37,309 bases of DNA from an uncultured Erysipelotrichaceae bacterium (GCA_902766435.1 CACXDM010000137.1:1-37309); one strand, 5' to 3'. Shown: positions 1-8,641, counted from the stretch's first letter. Notes: a model not told the origin generated them from the letters alone. Translations and numbers: made by a program.

Positions 1-960
1 CATGACGGGCAGTTTCATGCGGATGAGGTATTTGCGACGGCAATGCTTTCTTTGCTTTCCGATGATGTGAATATTGTGAGAGGAAGTGATCTTGATCTTC
101 CTGAAGACCGGGAAAACTGGATCATATATGATATCGGCGGCGGTGAGCTGGATCATCATACACCGGAAAACAAGGTAAACAACGGATGTCATCCCAACAC
201 GGATATTCCCTATGCGGCGTGCGGTCTTGTCTGGCGGAAGTACTATAAAGAGATCCTTGCAGCTGCCGACTGTCCGGAGGGATATTATGAGAAGGTTTTT
301 CAGAGACTTGAAAGCACGCTGATCCTCGGTATTGATGCGGAAGACAACGGCTTCAGTCCTGTTGTTTCCTATACGGAAAATCTGGCACAGCTGCAGGATT
401 TTCAGCGTGAGGAACTTCTTTCAAGGGCGAGAATCAATTATACGGTCACGCAGATGATCCGTGATTTCAATCCGACGTGGAACAGTGACATGGATTACTA
501 TGATGCGTTTCTTGATGCGGTGGACTTTGCCAAAAGCATTCTTCTTAACCGCATTGACAGCATTATTTCCTCCCTTGACGCAAGAGACTTTATTCTCCGC
601 CATATTGACTATTCCGCGGATCATCTGATGATACTGGAGGAATTCGCTCCCTGGGAAGGAACGCTGTATTCACAGAGATATAATCCTAAGGCTGCCGATA
701 TCTGGTATGTCATCTCTCCCGCTCTGCGCGGAGGCTGGAACGTTCAGTGCGCGCTTTCGGATTCCAACAACCGGACAGATTACCGTCATCCCTTTCCTGA
801 GGAGTGGTACGGTCTGCGTTATGATGAGCTGCGTAAGATCAGCGGGATTCAGACAGCTGTGTTTGTCCATCAGTCCGGATTTCTTGCCGGAACGGAAACA
901 CAGGAAGATGCGGTTGCGCTTGCGATGACTGCAGCTTCAAGAAAATACGGAAAGGAATAA
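1..960 (+). CDS. MYG1-family (UPF0160) DHH-like phosphoesterase, 5' end missing
   Basis: The frame is open from base 1, so the true start lies upstream of the window. The first codons read HDGQFHADE, the signature opening motif of the MYG1 family, and a DIGGGELDHH motif follows at about bases 145-174; together these supply the metal-binding His/Asp residues of the DHH-like fold. Eukaryotic MYG1 proteins are reported 3'-5' RNA exonucleases; the bacterial role is not settled, so I call only a predicted metal-dependent phosphoesterase. About 319 codons are visible and only a handful of N-terminal residues should be missing. It ends 21 bases before the M42 peptidase, which is probably co-transcribed. 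An ATG at base 43 lies inside the conserved motif region and cannot be the start. Confidence 0.88.
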   Translation, partial: HDGQFHADEVFATAMLSLLSDDVNIVRGSDLDLPEDRENWIIYDIGGGELDHHTPENKVNNGCHPNTDIPYAACGLVWRKYYKEILAAADCPEGYYEKVFQRLESTLILGIDAEDNGFSPVVSYTENLAQLQDFQREELLSRARINYTVTQMIRDFNPTWNSDMDYYDAFLDAVDFAKSILLNRIDSIISSLDARDFILRHIDYSADHLMILEEFAPWEGTLYSQRYNPKAADIWYVISPALRGGWNVQCALSDSNNRTDYRHPFPEEWYGLRYDELRKISGIQTAVFVHQSGFLAGTETQEDAVALAMTAASRKYGKE

Positions 961-981
961 GCTGAAACGAAGAGGTGAAAA

Positions 982-2049
982 ATGAAACATGATCTGCTGT
1001 TTAAGCTGCTGAATACTGTTTCAGTCAGCGGAAATGAAGAAGAAAACCAGAGACATGCGGCTGAATATATGAAGGGATTCGCGGATAGAATCGTAACGGA
1101 TCCCACAGGCAATGTGACGGGAATTATAAATCCGGACAAGGAATTCAGTGTCATGATTACGGGTCACATGGATGAGATCGGTTTCCGCGTAACGCATATT
1201 ACCGATGAAGGACTGATCAGAGTACAGAAGGCGGGCGGTGTTCAGGCGAAGCTGTATATCGGCAGTCCGATGCAGATTATTCACAGTGAAGTGACGGAAG
1301 AAGGAATCGTATATCATAAGGTTAACGGTGTCGGGGTGATTACCGATGATCTGATGAAGAAGGAAAAAGCATCTGATACGGATCTTCTGATTGATATCGG
1401 CGCTGTTACAAAAGAGGAGGCTGAAAAAGCTGTTTCCCCGGGGGATTCCGTGTGTGCGGATACGCAGTGCAGAACATTGCTGAATGACTGTATCAGCAGC
1501 CGTGCCCTGGATGATAAGGCAGGTGCGTATGTCATTCTCAGGGCGGCGGAAAAAGCTGCTGCGGCAGGTCCTGCAGTCCGTATTATGGCAAATACTGCGG
1601 TCGGGGAGGAAACAACCGGAAGAGGCGCATACTTTGCGGCTGCCAGGCTGAAGCCGGATTGCGCGGTTGCGGTTGATGTGACATGGGCAAGTGACTGTCC
1701 CGGTACCGATCCCGGTGAAACGGGTAAAGTCAAGCTGGGAGGAGGACCGGTTCTGTGTCTGAGCGGAATGGTAAACAAAAAGATGAACCGTCTGCTGGAA
1801 GAAACAGCGCGTGAACTGCAGATTCCCGTGCAGTATGAAGTGGCTTCCGGAAGCACATATACGGACGGAGATGTGATCATGAAGGCGGCGGAGGGCATAC
1901 CCATGGCGCTGGTATCTATTCCGGTGCGTTATATGCACAGCTCGGTTGAAGTCGTATCCTTGAAGGATATTGAATACTGTATTGAACTTCTGAGCGGGTT
2001 TCTTCTCAGAATTGATGAAACTTTCTCTTTTAATCCACTGATGATCTGA
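982..2049 (+). CDS. M42 family metallopeptidase (glutamyl aminopeptidase/tetrahedral aminopeptidase type)
   Basis: A cytosolic dizinc aminopeptidase of the M42 family, which trims N-terminal residues from short peptides. The expected metal and catalytic residues are visible in order: His62 in GHMDEIG, bridging Asp177 in LDDKAG, the Glu209-Glu210 pair in GEETTGRGA, Asp232 in AVDVT, and His319 in the closing RYMHSSVE motif. Length (355 aa) is normal. The usual GGTDA loop reads GSTYTDGD here, a modest divergence. The ATG is preceded by AGAGGTG at suitable spacing. The gene sits 21 bases after the MYG1-family gene and is closed by a terminator at 2058. Substrate preference cannot be read from the sequence. 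Some relatives were annotated as endoglucanases, which the motifs do not support. Confidence 0.93.
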   Translation: MKHDLLFKLLNTVSVSGNEEENQRHAAEYMKGFADRIVTDPTGNVTGIINPDKEFSVMITGHMDEIGFRVTHITDEGLIRVQKAGGVQAKLYIGSPMQIIHSEVTEEGIVYHKVNGVGVITDDLMKKEKASDTDLLIDIGAVTKEEAEKAVSPGDSVCADTQCRTLLNDCISSRALDDKAGAYVILRAAEKAAAAGPAVRIMANTAVGEETTGRGAYFAAARLKPDCAVAVDVTWASDCPGTDPGETGKVKLGGGPVLCLSGMVNKKMNRLLEETARELQIPVQYEVASGSTYTDGDVIMKAAEGIPMALVSIPVRYMHSSVEVVSLKDIEYCIELLSGFLLRIDETFSFNPLMI

Positions 2050-2057
2050 TGTCAAAG

Positions 2058-2080
2058 CTGTCCGTTTCGGGCAGTTTTTT
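2058..2080 (+). terminator. Rho-independent terminator after the M42 peptidase
   Basis: A 7-bp stem CTGTCCG/CGGGCAG (one G-T pair) with a TTT loop is followed by six T residues. It ends the MYG1-M42 transcript before the VTC gene. Confidence 0.8.
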
Positions 2081-2163
2081 CATGATCTTCACATAAACTT
2101 CATTTTTCACTCAGATGGAAAACAGAATGAGTCTGTATTCTTTTCAGTGTCAGGAGGCACGAT

Positions 2164-2931
2164 ATGATTGCACTGGATACATTCAAAAGAGTGGAAGATA
2201 AATACATCATGACAAAGAAACAGGCTGCCCGCTTCATGGAACTGTGCAGCAGTCATCTGAAGGAAGACACGTACTTCAGATATACAGTCAGGTCGGTCTA
2301 CTTCGATTCCGAACGGAGTGATCTGGTGATCCGGAGTCTGATGAAGCCGGATTACAAGATGAAGCTCAGGCTGAGAAGTTACTGTGATCCGCAGGGTGAC
2401 ACACCGGTATTTCTGGAAACAAAGAAAGAGTTCGAAGACATTATCTATAAAAGAAGAATCGGACTGAGTTATGATGAGGCAATTGCGTATCTGGATTACG
2501 GCATTCCCCATCATGTGAAGAACAATACGGCGGATGAAATTGACTATCTTCTGAATTACTACAATCTCTCAGAGAAAGTCATGATCGCATATGACCGTGA
2601 ATGCTATGCCTCAAAGACGGAGGATGATGTGAGAATCACATTTGATTCCAATGTCCGTTACCGGATTGATGGCTTCAGCATGGTTCTTGACGGCAGTGAA
2701 AAGAGGCTGACGGATGAAGATACGGTTGTCATGGAGGTCAAGGCGATGGACAGATATCCGCTCTGGCTGACGAAAACACTGTCGGCGATGAAGCTTTACA
2801 GAGGATCATTCTCAAAATACGGGAAGATCTATACAGAGAATTTTGAACAGATGGCTCCGGTTGTCAGACCGGTATACACATATGAAAATCAGATGATTAC
2901 GGAGGGTAGAATATGTTCAGTTCAGTATTAA
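2164..2931 (+). CDS. VTC-domain protein, predicted polyphosphate polymerase
   Basis: 255 aa matching the VTC (vacuolar transporter chaperone catalytic) domain, a triphosphate-tunnel-type fold that in yeast Vtc4 makes polyphosphate from ATP. Visible elements are the opening RVEDKYIM strand, the basic strand KMKLRLRSY, LETKKEF, YKRRIGLS, the Arg of IAYDRECYA, VRITFDSN, the metal-binding Glu of VVMEVKA, and the terminal SFSKYGKIY. The charged residues lining the tunnel therefore seem to be present. AGGAGG at 2152-2157 supports the ATG. It overlaps the DUF4956 gene by 19 bases, implying coupled translation. Bacterial copies often occur with DUF4956 and CotH-kinase genes; no CotH gene is seen here. 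Activity is inferred. Confidence 0.85.
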   Translation: MIALDTFKRVEDKYIMTKKQAARFMELCSSHLKEDTYFRYTVRSVYFDSERSDLVIRSLMKPDYKMKLRLRSYCDPQGDTPVFLETKKEFEDIIYKRRIGLSYDEAIAYLDYGIPHHVKNNTADEIDYLLNYYNLSEKVMIAYDRECYASKTEDDVRITFDSNVRYRIDGFSMVLDGSEKRLTDEDTVVMEVKAMDRYPLWLTKTLSAMKLYRGSFSKYGKIYTENFEQMAPVVRPVYTYENQMITEGRICSVQY

Positions 2932-3578
2932 GCGGTACTTTAACATTCAGTTCATTTATGATCTGTCTAGCGGCAGCAGCTGCCTGCGGACTGATCGTCA
3001 GTCTTGCTTACAGATTCTGTGAGCACGCTTCAAAAAGTTTTCTTCTTACCATTGCGCTTCTGCCGCCGGTTGTCATGACCGTGATCATGATGGTCAACGG
3101 CAATCTCGGCGTAGGTGTTGCGGTTGCCGGAAGCTTCTCACTTGTAAGATTCAGATCACTGCCCGGCAAGGCAAGCGATATTCTTGTCATCTTCCTGGCT
3201 ATGGGTCTCGGACTCTGCAACGCAATGGGATACGCTTTGTTTGCAGTGCTGCTGTCGGTGATCATGTCGGCCGCAATGGTCGTATTGGCAAAGACTCCGC
3301 TTCTGCACGCTGACCGTTCCTACAGAAGCCTGCGGATTACGATTCCGGATGATCTTGACTACACTGCTGTCTTTGAAGATATCTTCAGAAAATACACAAC
3401 AAGCGCTGAAATCGAATCCGTGAGGACGGTGAATCTCGGCACGATGTATCAGCTGTCCTATGAAATCAATCTGAAGGATCCCCGTCAGGAGAAGAACATG
3501 ATTGATGAAATCAGAGTCAGAAACGGCAATCTCGCAGTGATTTCCGGAACACATGCGTCTGTCATGTCTGAACTGTAA
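2913..3578 (+). CDS. DUF4956 domain membrane protein
   Basis: 221 aa integral membrane protein with three to four hydrophobic helices in the first about 130 residues (near 12-30, 42-58, 63-75 and 88-125), then a soluble alpha/beta tail. The central motif VRFRSLPGKASD between helices is characteristic of DUF4956. The family commonly pairs with VTC-type polyphosphate polymerases, as here, where the gene overlaps the VTC gene by 19 bases and has its own GGAGGG just upstream. A plausible job is membrane anchoring, phosphate/polymer handling or regulation of the partner enzyme, but no function is established. The soluble tail looks like a small regulatory fold; that is only an impression. Confidence 0.82.
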   Translation: MFSSVLSGTLTFSSFMICLAAAAACGLIVSLAYRFCEHASKSFLLTIALLPPVVMTVIMMVNGNLGVGVAVAGSFSLVRFRSLPGKASDILVIFLAMGLGLCNAMGYALFAVLLSVIMSAAMVVLAKTPLLHADRSYRSLRITIPDDLDYTAVFEDIFRKYTTSAEIESVRTVNLGTMYQLSYEINLKDPRQEKNMIDEIRVRNGNLAVISGTHASVMSEL

Positions 3579-3588
3579 GTGAAATCGG

Positions 3589-3618
3589 AAGTCCGGGGCA
3601 AATACGCTCCGGCTTTTT
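3589..3618 (+). terminator. Terminator after VTC-DUF4956
   Basis: CCGGGGC (3593-3599) pairs with GCTCCGG (3606-3612), with one G-T pair and an AAATAC loop; C and five T follow. It separates the VTC-DUF4956 pair from the ABC exporter. Confidence 0.75.
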
Positions 3619-3622
3619 CGTT

Positions 3623-3628
3623 TATAAT
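3623..3628 (+). promoter_or_regulatory. Candidate -10 box for the ABC exporter
   Basis: A perfect TATAAT lies just after the terminator and 29 bases before the chosen ATG at 3652. No convincing -35 hexamer is seen, so the call rests on the -10 and its position. Confidence 0.45.
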
Positions 3629-3651
3629 GATGACAATCGGAGGTGCTGCTT

Positions 3652-5499
3652 ATGTCAATGCGAGGCGGACCGGGCGGGCACGGCGGACATTTTCTCAGTG
3701 AAGAAGAGAAAAAGAATGCCCCAAAGGTCACTAAAGAACTTCTCATCCGCGTATTTTCGTATTTAAAACCGTACTGGAAGCAGATGCTGCTGGTTCTGAC
3801 AGCCATTGTTGTTTCTTCCGTTTTAAATCTGTATCCGTCCATCCTGACAGGAAAGATGATCGATGAAGGACTGATTGCCGGGGATCTGAACCGATTGATT
3901 TTCTTTATCGTGCTTTCATTCATTCTGACTCTGTCGGCGAATCTGATCGGTGTTCTGGAAAGCTATCTGAATACATGGATTGCCCAGCATATCACCTTTG
4001 ATATGAGAAATCAGATGTACCGGCATCTGCAGAACATGTCACACCGCTTTTTTACCGAGAACAACCAGGGAGACATCATTACCCGCATGACGAGTGACAT
4101 TGACGGCGTAAAGGACATCATTACGAATACGTTTTCCAGTATTCTCTCAAATTCCATTACATTGGTTGCGGCATTCATCGCAATGGTAAACAAGAACTGG
4201 GTTCTTGCGCTTCTCTCTCTTGTCCTTCTGCCGCTGTTTTCACTTCCGACAAGGGCAGCCGGAAAAACAAGATGGTCACTGACCAGAGAGTCACAGGAGT
4301 CAAGGGACAGAATCAACGGAATCCTGAATGAGACGCTCAGTGTCTCCGGACAGCTGCTGGTCAAGCTCTTCGGCATGGAAGACTTTGAATACCGCCGTTA
4401 TGAGCGGGAAAACAGGAAGATGATCAATCTGAATATCCGTGAATCCATGGCAGGCCGCTGGTTCCGTGTTGTTCTGTCGACATTTTCCTCCATCGGTCCG
4501 CTGATGATCTATCTTGTCGGCGGCATCATGATGATGAAGTACGACAGCAGTCTGACAGTAGGTGACATTACGGTTCTCGTATCACTTCTTTCCCGGATGT
4601 ACGGTCCGGTGAATCAGTTGATGAACATGCAGGCAGACTGGATCCGTTCCATGGCGCTGTTCACAAGACTGTTCAGCTATTACGATATGCCGGAGGAAAT
4701 CACCAATGCCCCGGATGCGGTTACACCGGAAAAGGCGGAAGGGAATATCCGCTTTGATGATGTCTGCTTCGGATACAATCCTGATAAGCTTGTGCTGAAA
4801 CACATCAATTTTGAGCTCAAGAGCGGTCACAGCATCGCCATCGTCGGACCTTCCGGCAGCGGTAAATCCACGATGATCAATCTGATCCCCCGTCTTTATG
4901 ATGTGACTTCAGGTTCGGTCTGCTTTGACGGCATCGATGTCAGAAAACTGGATCTGTCATTTCTGCGGGGAAGTGTAGGTGTCGTTTCCCAGGATACGTA
5001 TCTGTTCAGCGGTACGATCCGTGAGAATCTGATGTATGCCAATATTCACGCAAAGGAAGAGGATATGATCGAGGCATGCAAAAAAGCCAATATCCATGAC
5101 TTCATCGTGAAGCAGGAGCTTGGCTATGATACGCAGGTGGGCAACCGCGGACTGAAACTGTCAGGCGGTGAGAAGCAGAGAATCTCGATTGCCCGGGTTC
5201 TTCTCAAGAATCCTGCCGTCATGATCTTTGATGAAGCAACTGCCTCGCTTGATTCCATTTCGGAAAAAGCGATTCAGGATGCGATTGATCCGCTGATTGA
5301 GGCAAGAACCAGTATTCTGATCGCCCACAGATTATCCACGATTCTTGCGGCAGATGAGATCCTGGTTGTCAAAGACGGGGAGATTGTTGAAAGAGGAACC
5401 CATCAGGAGCTCGTCGGAAGAGGCGGTACATATACCGAACTGTATGAGACGCAGTTCAAGATAGGGGACGATCAAAAACATACTCCGGAACAAGCGTAA
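3652..5499 (+). CDS. ABC exporter half-transporter (permease fused to ATPase)
   Basis: A 615-residue type IV ABC exporter half, resembling bacterial multidrug/lipid exporters, presumably working as a dimer. The N-terminal part holds the six-helix transmembrane domain (about residues 30-310). The ATPase is complete: Walker A GPSGSGKS from residue 399, Q-loop VVSQDTY, signature LSGGEKQ, Walker B VMIFDEA and H-loop IAHRLST. Start choice: GGAGG at 3639-3643 is well spaced from the ATG at 3652; a GTG at 3643 lies within the ribosome site. A short Gly/His-rich segment follows the start. No partner half-transporter is adjacent, so a homodimer is likely. The substrate cannot be told. Its last 44 bases overlap the convergent PAP2 gene. 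Confidence 0.9.
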   Translation: MSMRGGPGGHGGHFLSEEEKKNAPKVTKELLIRVFSYLKPYWKQMLLVLTAIVVSSVLNLYPSILTGKMIDEGLIAGDLNRLIFFIVLSFILTLSANLIGVLESYLNTWIAQHITFDMRNQMYRHLQNMSHRFFTENNQGDIITRMTSDIDGVKDIITNTFSSILSNSITLVAAFIAMVNKNWVLALLSLVLLPLFSLPTRAAGKTRWSLTRESQESRDRINGILNETLSVSGQLLVKLFGMEDFEYRRYERENRKMINLNIRESMAGRWFRVVLSTFSSIGPLMIYLVGGIMMMKYDSSLTVGDITVLVSLLSRMYGPVNQLMNMQADWIRSMALFTRLFSYYDMPEEITNAPDAVTPEKAEGNIRFDDVCFGYNPDKLVLKHINFELKSGHSIAIVGPSGSGKSTMINLIPRLYDVTSGSVCFDGIDVRKLDLSFLRGSVGVVSQDTYLFSGTIRENLMYANIHAKEEDMIEACKKANIHDFIVKQELGYDTQVGNRGLKLSGGEKQRISIARVLLKNPAVMIFDEATASLDSISEKAIQDAIDPLIEARTSILIAHRLSTILAADEILVVKDGEIVERGTHQELVGRGGTYTELYETQFKIGDDQKHTPEQA

Positions 5500-6385
5500 C
5501 GGCAGCGGCACCGCCGGCAAATGTACCGGCAAGAAGCGCAGCGTAATAATTCATCGGTATATTGACTACTGTAATGATCAGTGTACTTAAGGCAGCCAGA
5601 AGGATGATACTGACGGCTGCTTTTAATATTAATCTGTACTCTTTGTCTGCAGCGGGAATACTGTCCTTACGGCTGCAGAGAAAACAGAAGCCGCCGGCCG
5701 CAGCGCCGATATGCATCAGTGAGTCCGTGATCATGCCGGAAGGGTTAAGGGAAATGGCGCCGTTCACATAGTTACCCGGATAGATCTTCGTCAGTGTGTA
5801 ATACGCAGATGCGGCAGCCAGAATCATACCTGCTGCGATACAGTATTTCCGTTTTGGAGGATCATTCATCAGACTTTCAATTAACAGGCCGGCATAAGCG
5901 GAAAAGGCGGAGACTGCAGCACCGGCCAGAACATCCTGAGGTGTATGCACACCGAGATACATCCGGCTGAATCCCGTAAACACTGCGGTGAAAACCATAA
6001 AGATTCTCTCTCTCCGGTATTCCTGCCGGTCTGTTTTCATCAGTATGGAGAAACACGCGGCACAGGCACATTGTGTATGTCCGCTGGGAAATGAATATCC
6101 CGTTGCGTGCTTCAGGGCTGCTTCGGCGGGATTGATATCCGGCCAGAGAATCCATGGGCGGAAGACGGTAAATGTGACTTTCAGAAACTGGTTCAGAAAA
6201 ACGCTGATGATCATGACCAGAAGAAAATATCTGCCGTTCTTCCGGTCTTTTGCCCAGAAAAGATAAAGAAGAAGGGATATACTGCCGGCACCGGCAAGAT
6301 CCGAAAGGAAACTGACGGCTGTTTCAGCCGCAGGGCCGAGCATGATTCTGATTTTCTGAAACCAGAGAAGTATTGTGATATCCAT
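5456..6385 (-). CDS. PAP2-family membrane phosphatase
   Basis: 309 aa integral membrane phosphatase of the PAP2 (type 2 phosphatidic acid phosphatase) superfamily. All three motifs are present: KVTFTVFRP, PSGHT and SRMYLGVHTPQDV, the last two carrying the catalytic histidines. The motifs lie in the first half; the second half adds four or five further hydrophobic helices. The likely substrate is a lipid phosphate or undecaprenyl pyrophosphate, but this cannot be decided. The 3' end overlaps the convergent ABC exporter by 44 bases with no obvious terminator between them. It diverges from the amidohydrolase gene. No good ribosome site precedes the ATG, so the start is less certain than the family. 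Confidence 0.87.
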   Translation of the reverse strand: MDITILLWFQKIRIMLGPAAETAVSFLSDLAGAGSISLLLYLFWAKDRKNGRYFLLVMIISVFLNQFLKVTFTVFRPWILWPDINPAEAALKHATGYSFPSGHTQCACAACFSILMKTDRQEYRRERIFMVFTAVFTGFSRMYLGVHTPQDVLAGAAVSAFSAYAGLLIESLMNDPPKRKYCIAAGMILAAASAYYTLTKIYPGNYVNGAISLNPSGMITDSLMHIGAAAGGFCFLCSRKDSIPAADKEYRLILKAAVSIILLAALSTLIITVVNIPMNYYAALLAGTFAGGAAAVTLVPEYVFDRPLS

Positions 6386-6453
6386 GAATCAATTTTCATC
6401 AGTTGCCGGAAAAATTGCAAGCGCGAATCATTTTCCGAAGCGGTCTGACATTG

Positions 6454-6459
6454 TATACT
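6454..6459 (+). promoter_or_regulatory. Possible -10 box for the amidohydrolase
   Basis: TATACT lies 22 bases before the start codon. No good -35 is visible. The overlapping ATTGTA, read on the other strand as TACAAT, might serve the divergent PAP2 gene. Weak call. Confidence 0.3.
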
Positions 6460-6480
6460 TGAATTGTTTTGGAGGTCCCG

Positions 6481-8046
6481 ATGAAAAAATATTATGTGAA
6501 CTGTGTGATTTACGGCAGTGAGGATACTGCTTTTGCGACAGAGGGAAACAGAATTGTCTCCACCGGAAAGACGGATGATATTCTTGCCGGTGTCACACCT
6601 TTGCAGGAAGTCGTTGATCTGAACGGTATGTTTGTCGTTCCCGGATTCATAGACTCCCATATGCATCTTCTCGAACTCGGACATTATCTGTTCAATGCCG
6701 ATCTTTCCGGCTGCCGTTCGAATGAGGATATCCGAAAAGAACTGAATGCGTTCTGTACCAGGAATCCGGATGCCGAATGGATCATCGGACGCGGTTATCA
6801 TGAAGATACCTTCACGGATCATTCCGTTCCGGACCGACAATTCCTCGATTCTGTTTCGGCGGATAAGCCGGCTGCCATTACCCGGGCATGCGGTCACGTG
6901 ATGACGGTCAACACGAAAGCGCTTGAAGCAGCGGGAATCAGCGGCGATCTTGAATTGGACGGAGGAAGAGTTACCTGGTCAACCGGTCTGGTTGAGGAAA
7001 ACGCAATTCATCTGATTCATGATGCCCAGCCGAAGCATACGCCGGAGATGCTGATGAAATATATTGAGACCGGTTCTTCCTACTGCAATGCGAAGGGAAT
7101 TACCGTTGCAGGCAGCGATGATTTCCTGTCTGTAGCCAAGGATTCACGTCTGGTTCAGGACGTTTTTGAAAAGATGGCATATCAGGGGAGAATGACGGTC
7201 AGAGTCAATGAACAGTGTGAATTCGAGGATATAAAGACATTTGCCCGTTTCCTGGATGACGGATATACGATGGATGTGGGAAATGATTATTTCCGCATCG
7301 GTCCGCTGAAGCTGATTACCGACGGATCACTGGGCGCAAGAACTGCCGCGATGTCAAAGCCGTATCATGATGACCCGAAGACAAGCGGATATATGTCCAT
7401 GAGCGATGAAGACATTGAAATGTTCGTGAAACTGGCAAACCGGTTCAATATGGGAACGATCTGCCACGCGATCGGGGATGATGCCGTACAGCGTGTTCTT
7501 GATGTGTTCAAAGACAATGTACTGCCCGGCAATCCGCTTCATCATGGTCTTGTACACTGTCAGATCATGACCCGTTCACAGATCGATCAGGTGCTGCGGC
7601 AGAAGCTGAGCTGCTATATTCAGAGTCAGTTTATTGATTATGACGCTTCAATTCTCGAGGCAAGAGCAGGAAAACTTCTCGCTAAGACTTCTTATCCTTT
7701 CCGGACACTGTTTGAAGGAACACTGACTTCCAACGGTTCAGACGGTCCGGTTGAAATGCCGGATCCGCTTTTCGGAATTCAGATGGCGGTGACACGTAAG
7801 TCGGTAAACCACGATGCTTCCATGATACAGGATGAATGCATGACAGTGGAACAGGCCATTGATTCCTTTACCGTATGCGGCGCGAAGCAGCTGTTCATGG
7901 AAGACCGTCTCGGACAAATCAAAGAAGGATATCTGGCCGACTTTGCGGTAATTGATCAGGATATCCGGAAGATGGATCCGGAAAAGATCTCAACCGCGAA
8001 AATCGTCATGACGGTAATGGACGGGGAAGAGGTCTATGCCGGCTGA
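6481..8046 (+). CDS. Amidohydrolase, YtcJ-like (amidohydrolase 3 family)
   Basis: 521 aa metal-dependent hydrolase with the YtcJ/NfdA-like layout. The metal-binding HxH is at His60/His62 in DSHMH. Later elements are the LITDGSLGARTA segment that supplies the carbamylated-Lys-type region, TICHAIGDDA and LVHCQ histidines, and the NGSDGPVEMPDP motif carrying the catalytic Asp. A closing KEGYLADFAVID strand belongs to the small beta-sandwich domain. Members act on N-substituted formamides, imidazolones and similar amides; the substrate here is unknown. Start: GGAGG at 6471-6475 serves the ATG at 6481; an upstream in-frame TTG at 6469 is unlikely. It overlaps the acetyltransferase gene by 11 bases, so the two are probably co-translated. 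Confidence 0.88.
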   Translation: MKKYYVNCVIYGSEDTAFATEGNRIVSTGKTDDILAGVTPLQEVVDLNGMFVVPGFIDSHMHLLELGHYLFNADLSGCRSNEDIRKELNAFCTRNPDAEWIIGRGYHEDTFTDHSVPDRQFLDSVSADKPAAITRACGHVMTVNTKALEAAGISGDLELDGGRVTWSTGLVEENAIHLIHDAQPKHTPEMLMKYIETGSSYCNAKGITVAGSDDFLSVAKDSRLVQDVFEKMAYQGRMTVRVNEQCEFEDIKTFARFLDDGYTMDVGNDYFRIGPLKLITDGSLGARTAAMSKPYHDDPKTSGYMSMSDEDIEMFVKLANRFNMGTICHAIGDDAVQRVLDVFKDNVLPGNPLHHGLVHCQIMTRSQIDQVLRQKLSCYIQSQFIDYDASILEARAGKLLAKTSYPFRTLFEGTLTSNGSDGPVEMPDPLFGIQMAVTRKSVNHDASMIQDECMTVEQAIDSFTVCGAKQLFMEDRLGQIKEGYLADFAVIDQDIRKMDPEKISTAKIVMTVMDGEEVYAG

Positions 8047-8578
8047 GATCCGCTCTCTGCGCGGAGAAGATATTGCGTCATGTCTGAATATATATAATTA
8101 CTACATTCTTCACAGCAGTGCGACATTTGAAACAGAAGTGCTGAGTGAAGAGGAATTCACGGAACGTGTCAAGCGGATTACGGAACGCTATCCCTGGATT
8201 GTGATTGTCAAAGAGGGAAATATTCTGGGATACGCTTATCTCAGTGAGTTCATTCCGCGTTCTGCCTATGACTGGACAGCTGATGCGGCAGTGTATCTGG
8301 ATCATTCCGCAAGAGGACGCGGCTATGGCAGTCTGATTATGGCAGAGCTGATCAGACTGGCGGAAGCCTGCGGTTACTGCAATCTGGTTTCCGTCATCAC
8401 CGAAACAAATACGGCAAGTCAGAAACTGCATGAAAAATTCGGGTTTGTAAAAGCGGCGCATTTTGCGGATTTCGGATGCAAGAATGGTGAATGGCTGGGT
8501 GTGGATTATTACGTAAAGGTACTCAGAAATCCGGGAAAAAATGAAAGTCTTCCGCACCCGGTGAATTTGCGGCTATAA
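8036..8578 (+). CDS. GNAT N-acetyltransferase, phosphinothricin-acetyltransferase-like
   Basis: 180 aa GNAT-fold acetyltransferase. The N-terminal pattern IRSLRGEDIASCLNIYNYY, the SSATFETE segment, the acetyl-CoA pyrophosphate loop RGRGYGS, the TNTASQKLHEKFGF motif and the W-x-G-V-D-Y ending all fit the Pat/YncA-type branch, which acetylates small amines such as methionine sulfoximine or phosphinothricin. The true substrate is unknown, and the family name does not prove herbicide-analogue resistance. It starts inside the end of the amidohydrolase gene (11-base overlap) with an AGAGG just upstream. An amidase/acetylase pair might process the same amine compound, but that is speculation. Confidence 0.85.
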   Translation: MPAEIRSLRGEDIASCLNIYNYYILHSSATFETEVLSEEEFTERVKRITERYPWIVIVKEGNILGYAYLSEFIPRSAYDWTADAAVYLDHSARGRGYGSLIMAELIRLAEACGYCNLVSVITETNTASQKLHEKFGFVKAAHFADFGCKNGEWLGVDYYVKVLRNPGKNESLPHPVNLRL

Positions 8579-8590
8579 TTAAAAAAGAGT

Positions 8591-8630
8591 GTCTGAATCA
8601 CGGGACATATCATGTAATGAGTCCGCAGAC
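8591..8630 (+). promoter_or_regulatory. Stacked hairpin in the mgtE leader
   Basis: GTCTG (8591-8595) can pair with CAGAC (8626-8630), enclosing a second stem GGAC (8603-8606)/GTCC (8621-8624). The outer stem ends directly against the GGAGG ribosome site at 8631. A TATAAT at 8574-8579 could be the -10, giving a leader of about 55 bases. The element is far too short for an M-box riboswitch. It could mask the ribosome site or be chance. Confidence 0.3.
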
Positions 8631-8641
8631 GGAGGTGTTTT

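Noticed and set aside
1021..2055. Long open frame (about 344 codons) antisense to the M42 peptidase
   Set aside because: It mirrors a well-conserved gene, has no recognisable motif and no ribosome site; antisense open frames of this size occur by codon-usage effects here. The same applies to long antisense frames at 14297-15418 (over hflX), 24093-25043 (over parE) and 28379-29446 (over yqeH).
8579..8641. M-box magnesium riboswitch in front of mgtE
   Set aside because: Only about 60 bases are available, well below the size of the M-box, and the core motifs are absent.
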